The notes under the pieces were generated by a model. That model was not told where the DNA came from, ran no database searches, and saw nothing but the letters and a program-made list of their open reading frames with translations. From Moraxellaceae bacterium (lineage in GTDB: Bacteria > Pseudomonadota > Gammaproteobacteria > Pseudomonadales > Moraxellaceae): a stretch of 8,677 bases of DNA. The position numbers and the translations under genes are program-made. This document shows, piece by piece, positions 1 through 6,939 of this stretch. Location of the stretch: NCBI GenBank assembly GCA_003543245.1, contig DPJB01000043.1:23744-32420 (forward strand). Direction: 5' to 3'. Each line of letters starts with the position of its first letter. The stretch's first letter is position 1.

Positions 1-113
1 GTATCGCGATCCACTTCGTTCAGTGCCGGCACCGACTGCCAGAACTCGGTGGCCTTGAACACTTCATCCAGCACAAAGCGCATGTCACGCAGCGGGGTTT
101 TGTAAACGGCCAT
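1..113 (-). CDS. Acyl-CoA dehydrogenase, N-terminal fragment (runs off left edge)
   Basis: Only the first 37 codons are present; the rest lies beyond the left edge. The peptide starts MAVYKTPLRDMRFVLDEV and aligns almost without gaps with the start of the complete acyl-CoA dehydrogenase at 245-2047 (MATPYKAPLRDMQFVMHEV), including a shared QS(V/I)PA block further on. It is therefore a tandem paralogue. The start is supported by AGAGG on the minus strand at 123-127, nine bases before the ATG. A terminator at 186-208 separates it from its upstream paralogue, so it probably has its own promoter in 114-185, although I could not pick out clear -35/-10 boxes there. The family call rests on N-terminal similarity alone, because the FAD-binding and catalytic regions are not in view. 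Confidence 0.85.
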   Translation of the reverse strand, partial: MAVYKTPLRDMRFVLDEVFKATEFWQSVPALNEVDRD

Positions 114-185
114 TCTCAACTACCTCTTCAATAACGACAGCCAGACCCGGAAAAACAGGGGTGGCATGAAGAAAACCTGACTAGC

Positions 186-208
186 AAAAAGCCCGCATGT
201 GCGGGCTT
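186..208 (-). terminator. Rho-independent terminator after the 600-residue acyl-CoA dehydrogenase
   Basis: A perfect stem AAGCCCGCA / TGCGGGCTT (189-197 and 200-208) sits 36 bases past the stop codon of the minus-strand gene at 245-2047. Read on the minus strand it is followed directly by a run of five T (186-190). The central CATG must open to form the loop, leaving about eight paired bases, mostly G-C. This should end transcripts of that gene before the next paralogue. Confidence 0.88.
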
Positions 209-244
209 CCTGCAGTGCATTGCTACATCAACACATCATCAGCT

Positions 245-2047
245 TCAGAATGCGAAAGCATCCACGTCGACCTGCATCAGCACTTCCAGACCGCCATCGA
301 TTGCATCGACGTGGCTCTTGGTGCGCGGCAGGATCTTCTTGAAGTAGAACTGGGCTGTCTGGACCTTGGCCTTGTAGAAAGCTTCTTCCGTTGTACCGGC
401 AGCAATCTTGTCCTGGGCGACCTTCGCCATCAGGGCCCACAGATAGGCCAGTGTCACGTAGCCCGAGTAGTACATGTAGTCGACAGCGGCAGCGCCCACT
501 TCATCCGGGTTCTGCATGGCCTTCATGCCGATCTTCATGGTCATGTCGCCCCACTCCTTGTTCAGGGCAGCGAGCGGCGCCACGAACTCGGCCATGGCAG
601 CATTGCCCTCATTGGCAGCACAGAACTTGTGCACGATCTTCGTGAAGTTCTTCAGCATGCCACCCTGGGTCTGCAGCACCTTGCGGCCGAGCAGGTCGAG
701 CGCCTGGATTTCGGTGGTGCCTTCATAGAGGCAGGCAATGCGTGTGTCACGCACGATCTGCTCCATGCCCCACTCGCGGATGAAGCCGTGACCACCGTAT
801 ACCTGCACACCATGCTTGGCGGCTTCGGAACCGGCTTCGGTCAGGAAGGCCTTGGCGATCGGGGTGAGGAAGCTCATCAGGTCATCGGCCTGCTTGCGTA
901 CTTCTTCGCCTTCCGCAGCACTGACCAGATCGGTCTGCGTGGACAGCCAGTAAACCAGTGCACGACCACCCTCAGCGAATGCCTTCTGGGTCATCAGCAT
1001 GTTACGGACAGCGGGATGCACGATGATCGGATCCGCTTCTTTCTCTGGCGCTTTGGGACCAGACAGGGAACGCATGGCCAGACGATCCTTGGCATAGGCC
1101 AGGGAGCCCTGGAATGCGCCTTCAGCAGCACACACACCCTGCAGGGCGGTACCGACACGGGCCGTGTTCATGAACGTGAACATGGCGTTCAGGCCCTTGT
1201 TCGGCGCACCGATCAGGAAGCCGGTGGCGCCGTCAAAGTTCATCACGCAAGTTGCTGAGGCCTTGATGCCCATCTTGTGCTCGATGGAGCCGCAAACTAC
1301 AGCATTGCGCTCGCCGGCCGAACCGTCTGCCTTTGGCAGGAACTTCGGCACGATGAACAGGGAAATACCCTTGGTACCTTTGGGGGCATCGGGCAGGCGG
1401 GCCAGTACCACGTGGACGATGTTCTCGGCCATGTCGTGTTCGCCCGCGGAAATGAAGATCTTGGTGCCGGTGATGGCATAGGAGCCATCAGCCTTCGGCT
1501 CGGCCCTGGTACGGATGATACCCAGATCGGAACCCGCATGGGATTCAGTCAGGCACATGGTGCCGGTCCACTCACCGGAGATCAGCTTGGTCAGATAGAC
1601 CTCTTTCTGCTCCGGGGTGCCGTGGGCTTCCACCGTGTTGATGGCGCCATGCGACAGGCCCGGGTACATGGACCAGGACCAGTTGGCAGTGCCGGTCATT
1701 TCGCTCATGGCGATGCCCAGTGACGGCGGCAAGCCCTGGCCACCATGTTCAACCGGCGAAGCCAGCGCACCGAAACCAAGCTCGACGAACTTGGCGTAGG
1801 CTTCCTTGAAGCCCTTGGGCGTGGTCACCACACCGTTGTTCCACTGGCAACCTTCTTCGTCGCCGGAACGGTTGATCGGGGACAGTTCGTTCTCCGCGAA
1901 CTGCGCACCGGCTTCAAGCACGCTATCCACGAGCTCGCGATTGGTGTCGGCATAGGCCGGGATGGACTGGTAGTGCTTTTCCACTTCCAGAACTTCATGC
2001 ATCACAAACTGCATGTCACGCAGTGGGGCCTTGTACGGAGTAGCCAT
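245..2047 (-). CDS. Acyl-CoA dehydrogenase, large form with C-terminal extension (600 aa)
   Basis: This is a FAD-dependent flavoenzyme that makes the alpha,beta double bond in an acyl-CoA and passes electrons to electron-transfer flavoprotein. Visible regions: an N-terminal helical domain (about residues 35-160); the FAD-contacting CLTESHAGSD segment (165-174), equivalent to the LTEPGAGSD signature; a middle beta domain (about 165-280); a C-terminal helical domain with YGGHGFIREWGMEQ (417-430); and YEGTTEIQ (441-448), where E442 matches the catalytic glutamate of medium-chain dehydrogenases. An extra domain follows (about 470-596), typical of the ~600-residue subgroup that includes 3-methylmercaptopropionyl-CoA dehydrogenase (DmdC) and several Pseudomonas paralogues. 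Substrate cannot be read from sequence: a medium- or long-chain fatty acyl-CoA is as plausible as methylmercaptopropionyl-CoA. The ATG start has GAGGT (2055-2059) seven bases upstream. It appears to be transcribed alone, with 361 bp upstream and a terminator downstream. Confidence 0.95.
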   Translation of the reverse strand: MATPYKAPLRDMQFVMHEVLEVEKHYQSIPAYADTNRELVDSVLEAGAQFAENELSPINRSGDEEGCQWNNGVVTTPKGFKEAYAKFVELGFGALASPVEHGGQGLPPSLGIAMSEMTGTANWSWSMYPGLSHGAINTVEAHGTPEQKEVYLTKLISGEWTGTMCLTESHAGSDLGIIRTRAEPKADGSYAITGTKIFISAGEHDMAENIVHVVLARLPDAPKGTKGISLFIVPKFLPKADGSAGERNAVVCGSIEHKMGIKASATCVMNFDGATGFLIGAPNKGLNAMFTFMNTARVGTALQGVCAAEGAFQGSLAYAKDRLAMRSLSGPKAPEKEADPIIVHPAVRNMLMTQKAFAEGGRALVYWLSTQTDLVSAAEGEEVRKQADDLMSFLTPIAKAFLTEAGSEAAKHGVQVYGGHGFIREWGMEQIVRDTRIACLYEGTTEIQALDLLGRKVLQTQGGMLKNFTKIVHKFCAANEGNAAMAEFVAPLAALNKEWGDMTMKIGMKAMQNPDEVGAAAVDYMYYSGYVTLAYLWALMAKVAQDKIAAGTTEEAFYKAKVQTAQFYFKKILPRTKSHVDAIDGGLEVLMQVDVDAFAF

Positions 2048-2408
2048 GGTAGTGACCTCGCTAGTCTCGGGGGGCAGGATTCGCCCGTTTCGTCGTATGT
2101 GTGAACCCGACAGTCACAACCTTGCTTTACATGCAATGTTTGTCGGACACAAAAGCGGCGGAAGTTTAGTGGAGAAACCCCGTGTACTACAGTGCTATTG
2201 ATGACCACCTGTTCACGGGGAGTCCCTGTAACTCGCTGCTTTCCGGAGAAATTATGAGCGGCTTCGAGAGGATTTCGCCTGTACAAATTCTCATTTTGTA
2301 CAGGACAAAACATAAAGAACCGGCATGAATAACGCCGCATTCGTCATTTAAGGAAATAATTGCGGCGCTAAAGTCCTGCTGAACAGGCAACACGTCAAAA
2401 AGACCGGA
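2048..2408. other. Gene-free intergenic region between bioD and the acyl-CoA dehydrogenase
   Basis: No convincing gene lies in these 361 bases. Short open frames on both strands lack conserved-looking sequence and good ribosome sites. Contents: the ribosome site of the acyl-CoA dehydrogenase (2055-2059), three inverted repeats, and an AT-rich patch around 2285-2365. The inverted repeats are CCCCGTG/CACGGGG at 2178-2184 and 2214-2220, the perfect 10-bp pair at 2278-2304, and CGCCGCA/TGCGGCG at 2333-2339 and 2361-2367. The region should hold the promoter of the minus-strand acyl-CoA dehydrogenase, but no strong sigma-70 box pair stands out on that strand. Confidence 0.6.
2278..2304. repeat. Perfect 10-bp inverted repeat, possible operator
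   Basis: CCTGTACAAA (2278-2287) and TTTGTACAGG (2295-2304) are exact reverse complements separated by seven bases. Neither side is followed by a T run on its own strand, so a rho-independent terminator is unlikely. A two-fold symmetric DNA site of this size is typical of dimeric regulators, but I do not recognise a known consensus. The CTGT...ACAG ends are too far apart for LexA, and the site does not fit the PsrA pattern GAAAC/GTTTC. It lies about 230 bp upstream of the acyl-CoA dehydrogenase start and about 105 bp past bioD, so it could serve a distal promoter or an RNA hairpin in the long 5' leader. Confidence 0.55.
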
Positions 2409-2418
2409 TCAGGCAGTC
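2397..2418 (-). terminator. Weak candidate terminator overlapping the bioD stop codon
   Basis: On the minus strand GACTG (2414-2418) can pair with CGGTC (2402-2406) through one T-G wobble, with a seven-base loop. Five T follow immediately (2397-2401). The bioD stop codon (2409-2411) lies in the loop. The stem is short, so termination may be leaky. No better-placed hairpin with a T run follows bioD. Confidence 0.4.
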
Positions 2419-3095
2419 AGTAACGGCTCCAGATCCAGTCTCTGCCCCAAAGCCACTGCTGTCTCACCTGGCAACCATGGCAACACGCCCAGACAGGGCG
2501 CCGGCAACAACCCCTGAAGGGTTTTCAGATTGTCTTCCAGTGCCTCCATCCCCGGATCAATGACATTGGCCACCCATCCGGCAAGGCGAACCCCGTCTTT
2601 CAGGATTGCTTCGGCGGTGAGAATGGCGTGGTTGATACAGCCCAGCCTCATACCAACCACAAGAATCACCGGCATCCCCAGTTGTTTGGGTAGTCCGGAG
2701 AGCAGCTCACGATCACTGATCGGCACCCGCCAGCCCCCCGCCCCTTCCACCAGACGGAAATCCGCCTTGTGCATCAGTGCGCCACGGCAGTAGCCGGCAA
2801 TCTGGACCAGTGTGAGTCGTCGACCGGCTGCTGCTGCCGCGAGATGTGGCGACAGTGCCGCGGGCAATGCCACCGGATTGATCTCCTGATAGCTGAGCGA
2901 CAAGGTCATTTCTGCCTGCAGTGCCAGTGCATCACTGTTGCGCAATCCGTCAGCCGTCTGCTCGCAGCCAGCCGCAACCGGCTTGAGGGCCAGCGTGCTC
3001 AAGCCTCGTGCCTTTGCTGCCGCGAGCAATGCGCAGGTCACCGTGGTCTTGCCAACGCCGGTGTCTGTGCCGGCCACAAAATATGCCTTTGCCAT
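2409..3095 (-). CDS. bioD: Dethiobiotin synthetase BioD
   Basis: This is a cytosolic enzyme that uses ATP and CO2 to close the ureido ring of 7,8-diaminopelargonic acid, giving dethiobiotin, the penultimate biotin step. At 228 residues it has the family's usual length. Visible motifs: P-loop GTDTGVGKT (9-17), the substrate-binding lysine in KPVAAG (K38), the DALALQ acidic segment (D55), and the Mg/ATP-region VEGAGGW (116-122, with E117 equivalent to E. coli E116). The start is firm: ATG at 3093-3095 lies one base after the bioC stop and is preceded by AGGAAA (3101-3106) inside the end of bioC. It is the last gene of the biotin operon. Confidence 0.97.
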   Translation of the reverse strand: MAKAYFVAGTDTGVGKTTVTCALLAAAKARGLSTLALKPVAAGCEQTADGLRNSDALALQAEMTLSLSYQEINPVALPAALSPHLAAAAAGRRLTLVQIAGYCRGALMHKADFRLVEGAGGWRVPISDRELLSGLPKQLGMPVILVVGMRLGCINHAILTAEAILKDGVRLAGWVANVIDPGMEALEDNLKTLQGLLPAPCLGVLPWLPGETAVALGQRLDLEPLLTA

Positions 3096-3096
3096 G

Positions 3097-3864
3097 TCAG
3101 TTTCCTGTTTCGCGCGTAGCCTGCATGAAAATCACGTCGTAACGCAGAGGCAAGCCTGCCGGCTCGCGCTGCTGTTCCAGCGCACTCGTGACCTGCAGTA
3201 GCCATTGCTTGCCGCGCAGATGATTATCCCTTGGAGCATCGGAGGTATTGGCCCCAATCCCCTGCAGTGCATGAAGAAGTTCCCCCACCGTTACAAAGTG
3301 GGCAGAAAAATCTTTCTGCGTAAACTCACACGCACTGAAACCTGCCTGCATCAATGCAGTCGCCCAATCCCCGGCGCTGGCAAACCCGTTGATATGCAGC
3401 AGTCCACTGGCACGCAGGGCCGCCAGGCTGTCCGGTCCTGGCACACTCGCCAATAACCGCCCACCCGGTTTGAGCACACGAAAAATCTCACGGCTGGCCT
3501 GCTCGCGTGACTCACACCACTGCATGGCAAAATTACTGAACACCACATCAACACTGGCATCCGGCAACGGCAATGCCTCGATATCACCACGCAACGGCTG
3601 CACGCGGGCTACTGCAGGTATGGCGGCCAGCATTGCCGGGGCCATGTCGAGGGCAATCACTTGTTCAACGGCCGCATGAGCGGACAGCAGCATGGACTCC
3701 CGACCACGACCACAACCGGCATCCAGGACAATGCCTTGCGGGTGGCAAGAGTGCAGCAACGTATCCGCAATGGCGGCCTGCAAATCCGCAAACGAGGCAT
3801 AGGTGGATGCTGCACTGGAAAAACGCCGTGCAATTTCCTGCTTGCGCGCCGAAAGACTACTCAT
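3097..3864 (-). CDS. bioC: Malonyl-ACP O-methyltransferase BioC
   Basis: This is an S-adenosylmethionine-dependent methyltransferase that esterifies the free carboxylate of malonyl-ACP (or malonyl-CoA), letting the fatty-acid synthase use it as a primer for pimeloyl-ACP methyl ester. It has 255 residues, close to E. coli BioC. Class I motifs: LDAGCGRG (47-54) for SAM binding, ALDMAPAML (71-79) with the acidic D73 for the ribose, GDIEALPLPD (93-102), and the post-loop SNFAMQWC (110-117), which strongly resembles the BioC SN-AVQWC segment. The C-terminal part has a KGIGA-like stretch (LQGIGANTSD, 200-209), also typical of BioC. The ATG overlaps the end of bioH by eight bases and is served by AGGA at 3870-3873. 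The next gene, bioD, follows after one base. Confidence 0.95.
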   Translation of the reverse strand: MSSLSARKQEIARRFSSAASTYASFADLQAAIADTLLHSCHPQGIVLDAGCGRGRESMLLSAHAAVEQVIALDMAPAMLAAIPAVARVQPLRGDIEALPLPDASVDVVFSNFAMQWCESREQASREIFRVLKPGGRLLASVPGPDSLAALRASGLLHINGFASAGDWATALMQAGFSACEFTQKDFSAHFVTVGELLHALQGIGANTSDAPRDNHLRGKQWLLQVTSALEQQREPAGLPLRYDVIFMQATRETGN

Positions 3865-4651
3865 GGATGTCCTGCATGAATGTCAGCATTGCATCGCGGC
3901 AATGTCCAGGATGCGAAATGAATGGTACATGGGCGGCGCCGGTCACTACATAAGCCTCACAGCGGGGGTTCAGCTCGCCAAGTGCCGCCGCAACGGTAGC
4001 CGGCACCAGAACATCATGCTCTCCTGTAATGGCCAGGACGGGAATATCAAGTTGCACAGCGGCTTCACGCAGGTCACACGTTCCCAGCAGATCAAGCGCT
4101 GAAAGTAACGCAGAGGCATGCGTCATACCGCATTTTCCGGATGCCTCCTGCAAAAAACGCAGGTCATTTTTCATTGACACCGAGCCCTTGCATTGCAGGG
4201 CCATGAACAACTTCAGCGCCGCATCAGCATTCTGTCTTGCCGCGTCTGAAAAAGTTTCAAACTGCACCGGTGGCATCGCCGTCAGCCATCCATTTTTTTG
4301 TACAAAACACGGGGTGGCTGCCAGCAGAACAAGAGCCGTCACACGTTCAGGATGGCGCGCCGCAATGGCCAGTGCCACCAGCCCGCCCAGCGACCAGCCC
4401 GCCCAGACAGCTCTGGCAGGGGCCGCCAGCATGACAGCTGCCACCATGTCGTCGAGTGATTCCGGCGCAATCATGGTACTGCTATGACCAAAGCCCGGCA
4501 GATCGATACAGCGCACATGAAAATGCGCCGTGAGCAAGGGCACAAAATCCTGCCACACACCTGAATGCATGCCCCATCCATGCAGCAACACCACAGTGGC
4601 TGCATCGGGATTCGTCGTACAGGCATGATCCTCGTAAAAAACACCGCTCAT
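3857..4651 (-). CDS. bioH: Pimeloyl-ACP methyl ester carboxylesterase BioH
   Basis: This is an alpha/beta hydrolase that removes the methyl ester from pimeloyl-ACP methyl ester, ending chain extension and freeing the substrate for BioF. The catalytic triad is visible: S87 in GWSLGG, D213 in EHDVLVP, and H241 in GAAHVPFISHP. The oxyanion-side HGWG motif is at 24-27. IDLPGFGHS (49-57) and the FISHP ending block are diagnostic for BioH rather than a generic esterase. I chose ATG 4649-4651 (264 aa) over an upstream TTG at 4667-4669. This ATG forms the classic ATGA overlap with the bioF stop and leaves the N-terminus at the length seen in E. coli BioH. No strong ribosome site is present, so translation is probably coupled to bioF. 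Confidence 0.95.
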   Translation of the reverse strand: MSGVFYEDHACTTNPDAATVVLLHGWGMHSGVWQDFVPLLTAHFHVRCIDLPGFGHSSTMIAPESLDDMVAAVMLAAPARAVWAGWSLGGLVALAIAARHPERVTALVLLAATPCFVQKNGWLTAMPPVQFETFSDAARQNADAALKLFMALQCKGSVSMKNDLRFLQEASGKCGMTHASALLSALDLLGTCDLREAAVQLDIPVLAITGEHDVLVPATVAAALGELNPRCEAYVVTGAAHVPFISHPGHCRDAMLTFMQDIHE

Positions 4652-5811
4652 GCCGGCAGCCCGCGGCAATCCGCCAGTGCCTGCAGCAAGCGGTCAACAT
4701 CATCCCGTTCATGCGCAGCCGAGAACGTGATGCGCAAACGGGCCTGCCCCACCGGCACTGTAGGCGGACGAATTGCCCCCACCAGAATGCCGCGCTGCTC
4801 CAGCGCCGCACTCCAGGCCAGCGCCCGTTCGTTGCTGCCCAGCAGCACGGGCTGGATGGGTGTTGTGCTGTCCATCAGTTGCAAGCCAAGACCCGTGGCC
4901 TGTTCACGAAAATAATGAATGTGGCCACGCAGCCTTTCACGCAAGTGCTGGCCATTTTGCATCAGTTTCAGACTGGCACGGGATGCAGCTGCCACCGCTG
5001 GCGGCAATGCCGTTGTATAGATATAGGAACGGGCCGTATTGATCAGGTAATCAATCAGGACGTCATCGCCGGCCACAAAGGCACCAAAGGAGCCTGCACC
5101 CTTACCCAGTGTTCCCATCAGCACCGGCAAGGCCTTGGCATCAAGGGCAAAGTGCTCGGCCACGCCCGCGCCATGCGCGCCCAGCACACCAATGCCATGG
5201 GCATCATCCACCATCAGCCAGGCGCCATGCTGCTGTGCCAGTTGCGCCAGCGCCGGCAATGGTGCGACATCACCGTCCATGCTGAACACGCCATCAGTAA
5301 CGATCAGCTTCCTGTCAGCCGAGGACTTTTCAAGCAGGGCGCCCAAGCTCTCTGCATCGTTATGACGATAACGCTGGAATTTCGCTCCCGAAGCCAGACC
5401 CCCATCAATCAGCGAGGCATGATTGAGACGATCCTCGAATACTGCATCACCACGCCCGACCAGTGCCTGCACGATGCCGGTATTGGCCATGTAACCCGTG
5501 GAAAAAAGCAACGCCCGCTGACGGCCCGTGAATGCTGCCAGCTCAACTTCAAGGGCTTCGTGCTCGGCAGAGTGGCCGCACACCAGATGCGATGCCCCGC
5601 TGCCCACGCCATAGGTCGAGGCGGCTTGCCGGAATGCTGCAATCACCTCGGGATGACTGGCTAGCCCGAGATAATCATTGCTGCAGAAATTGAGCAGCTC
5701 GCGCCCATCAACCGTGACACTGGCGCCCTGCCCGGACGCCAGCGTACGCCGGCGACGGTAAAGGCCATCCGCTTTTTTTTGTGCAATTACCGCTCCCAGG
5801 TCGAAGGGCAT
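4648..5811 (-). CDS. bioF: 8-amino-7-oxononanoate synthase BioF
   Basis: This is a pyridoxal-phosphate enzyme that condenses pimeloyl-ACP with L-alanine to give 8-amino-7-oxononanoate (KAPA), the first step of ring assembly. It has 387 residues, standard for the family. Visible residues: the PLP Schiff-base lysine K237 in GTLGKGAGS, the ring-stacking histidine in LNHASLIDG (H131), VDDAHGIGVLG (201-211) with D202 and H205 contacting the cofactor, and the early NDYLGL motif (45-50). The ATG shares one base with the bioB stop (TGATG), so reinitiation is likely, and no good ribosome site precedes it. A run of eight A in the coding strand (5773-5780) falls at codons 11-13. Confidence 0.97.
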   Translation of the reverse strand: MPFDLGAVIAQKKADGLYRRRRTLASGQGASVTVDGRELLNFCSNDYLGLASHPEVIAAFRQAASTYGVGSGASHLVCGHSAEHEALEVELAAFTGRQRALLFSTGYMANTGIVQALVGRGDAVFEDRLNHASLIDGGLASGAKFQRYRHNDAESLGALLEKSSADRKLIVTDGVFSMDGDVAPLPALAQLAQQHGAWLMVDDAHGIGVLGAHGAGVAEHFALDAKALPVLMGTLGKGAGSFGAFVAGDDVLIDYLINTARSYIYTTALPPAVAAASRASLKLMQNGQHLRERLRGHIHYFREQATGLGLQLMDSTTPIQPVLLGSNERALAWSAALEQRGILVGAIRPPTVPVGQARLRITFSAAHERDDVDRLLQALADCRGLPA

Positions 5812-6869
5812 CAGTTCACGGCATCTCGCGATGTCATGGCATCTCGCCCCAGTGATGCCAGCTGTTGCTGGCGCACCGACTGGGCGATGGCCTCTGCACG
5901 CGACTCATCCGAGACATCCACTGCTGTCTGTGTATTGATGCCAAGCCGGGTAAACAGCTGGCGATCATGTGCGGCTTCGGGATTGGGTGTGGTCAGCAGC
6001 TTTTCGCCGTAGAAAATGGAGTTCGCCCCTGCCATGAAACACAAGGCCTGCATCTCGTCATTCATGGTTTCACGACCGGCAGACAGACGCACATAGGATG
6101 CCGGCATCAGCATGCGGGCAACGGCAATGGTACGGATGAACTCAAAAGGATCGAGATCGTCGACGTTGCCGAGCGGCGTGCCTTCGATTTTGACCAGCAT
6201 GTTGATGGGCACGGACTCCGGGTGAGCCGGCAGGTTTGCCAGTTGCATGAGCAGACCCACACGGTCATCTCGGGCCTCACCCAGACCAACAATACCGCCA
6301 CTGCACACCTTGATGCCGGCCTCGCGCACGTGGCCCAGTGTATTGAGGCGATCATCGTAGGTGCGGGTAGTGATGATCTTGCCGTAATGCTCTGGCGAGG
6401 TGTCGAGATTGTGGTTGTAGTAGTCGAGCCCTGCTTCGGCCAGTTGCTGTGCCTGATCGGCAGACAGCATGCCAAGGGTCATGCAGGTTTCCAGCCCCAG
6501 GGCCTTCACCTGCTTCACCATCTCCAGCACATAGGGCATGTCCTTTTCACGCGGGGAGCGCCAGGCAGCACCCATGCAGAAACGGCTGGCGCCCTTTTCC
6601 TTTGCATTGAGGGCTTCCTCCACCACCTTCTGTATTTCCAGCAACTTTTCCTTGTCCAGGCCGGTGTCGTAATGGCCGGACTGCGAGCAGTACTTGCAGT
6701 CTTCCGGACAGGCACCGGTCTTGATGGAAAGCAGGGTGCTCACCTGGACGGCGTTGGGATCGAAATTCGCCCGGTGCACCGTCTGGGCCCTGTACATCAG
6801 GTCCATGAACGGCAAATCAAACAGGGCACGGATTTCGTTGCGGGACCAGTCGTGGCGAATAGCTGACAT
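5811..6869 (-). CDS. bioB: Biotin synthase BioB (radical SAM)
   Basis: This enzyme inserts sulfur into dethiobiotin to form biotin using a radical SAM mechanism. It has 352 residues. The [4Fe-4S] cluster cysteines are C54, C58 and C61 in ACPEDCKYC. The sacrificial [2Fe-2S] cluster ligands are C98, C129, C189 and R261 (in RLSAGRE), each one position beyond the E. coli residues. The substrate-region segments YYNHNLDTSPE (150-160) and GGIVGLGE (191-198) are intact. The ATG has AGGAAG (6876-6881) six bases upstream. It is the first gene of the operon, behind a candidate BirA-controlled promoter. The extreme C-terminus carries a short duplicated RDA element that is outside the catalytic core. Confidence 0.98.
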   Translation of the reverse strand: MSAIRHDWSRNEIRALFDLPFMDLMYRAQTVHRANFDPNAVQVSTLLSIKTGACPEDCKYCSQSGHYDTGLDKEKLLEIQKVVEEALNAKEKGASRFCMGAAWRSPREKDMPYVLEMVKQVKALGLETCMTLGMLSADQAQQLAEAGLDYYNHNLDTSPEHYGKIITTRTYDDRLNTLGHVREAGIKVCSGGIVGLGEARDDRVGLLMQLANLPAHPESVPINMLVKIEGTPLGNVDDLDPFEFIRTIAVARMLMPASYVRLSAGRETMNDEMQALCFMAGANSIFYGEKLLTTPNPEAAHDRQLFTRLGINTQTAVDVSDESRAEAIAQSVRQQQLASLGRDAMTSRDAVN

Positions 6870-6910
6870 TGGGGACTTCCTGAAGGGCGGCAGGCCGGGT
6901 AATGTCCCGG

Positions 6911-6939
6911 ATTCTGTGGGGGCAGGACGCTCCCGTCAA
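6911..6939 (-). promoter_or_regulatory. Candidate sigma-70 promoter of the bioBFHCD operon
   Basis: On the minus strand TTGACG (6934-6939) is a 5/6 match to the -35 box and CAGAAT (6911-6916) a 4/6 match to the -10 box, at the ideal 17-base spacing. Transcription would start near 6904, leaving a leader of about 35 bases that contains the bioB ribosome site. The -35 box sits inside one half of the BirA-like operator, which explains repression by occlusion. Confidence 0.65.

Noticed and set aside
197..1258. 353-codon open frame on the plus strand opposite the acyl-CoA dehydrogenase
   Set aside because: It is fully antisense to a clear enzyme gene, is rich in His, Gln and Leu as expected from reverse translation of a GC-biased gene, and shows no domain or good ribosome site.
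2278..2304. LexA box reading of the CTGT...ACAG ends
   Set aside because: LexA needs CTGT and ACAG separated by about eight bases; here 17 bases separate them.
2325..2351. Eight-codon frame starting ATG at 2325
   Set aside because: It is too short, with no clear ribosome site and no downstream gene on the plus strand to regulate.
2187..2393. Small open frames on the minus strand between bioD and the acyl-CoA dehydrogenase (68 and 112 codons)
   Set aside because: They have no ribosome site of note and no recognisable sequence, and the longer one runs into the acyl-CoA dehydrogenase start region.
4652..4669. Longer bioH start at the TTG of 4667-4669
   Set aside because: ATG 4649-4651 gives the ATGA overlap with the bioF stop and the expected BioH length; the TTG adds six residues with no ribosome site.
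4711..5664. 317-codon open frame on the plus strand opposite bioF
   Set aside because: It is antisense to a well-supported bioF, with no recognisable motif and a composition typical of a shadow frame.
5865..6866. 333-codon open frame on the plus strand opposite bioB
   Set aside because: It is antisense to bioB with all cluster ligands intact; the frame is His/Gly/Val-rich and has no family resemblance.
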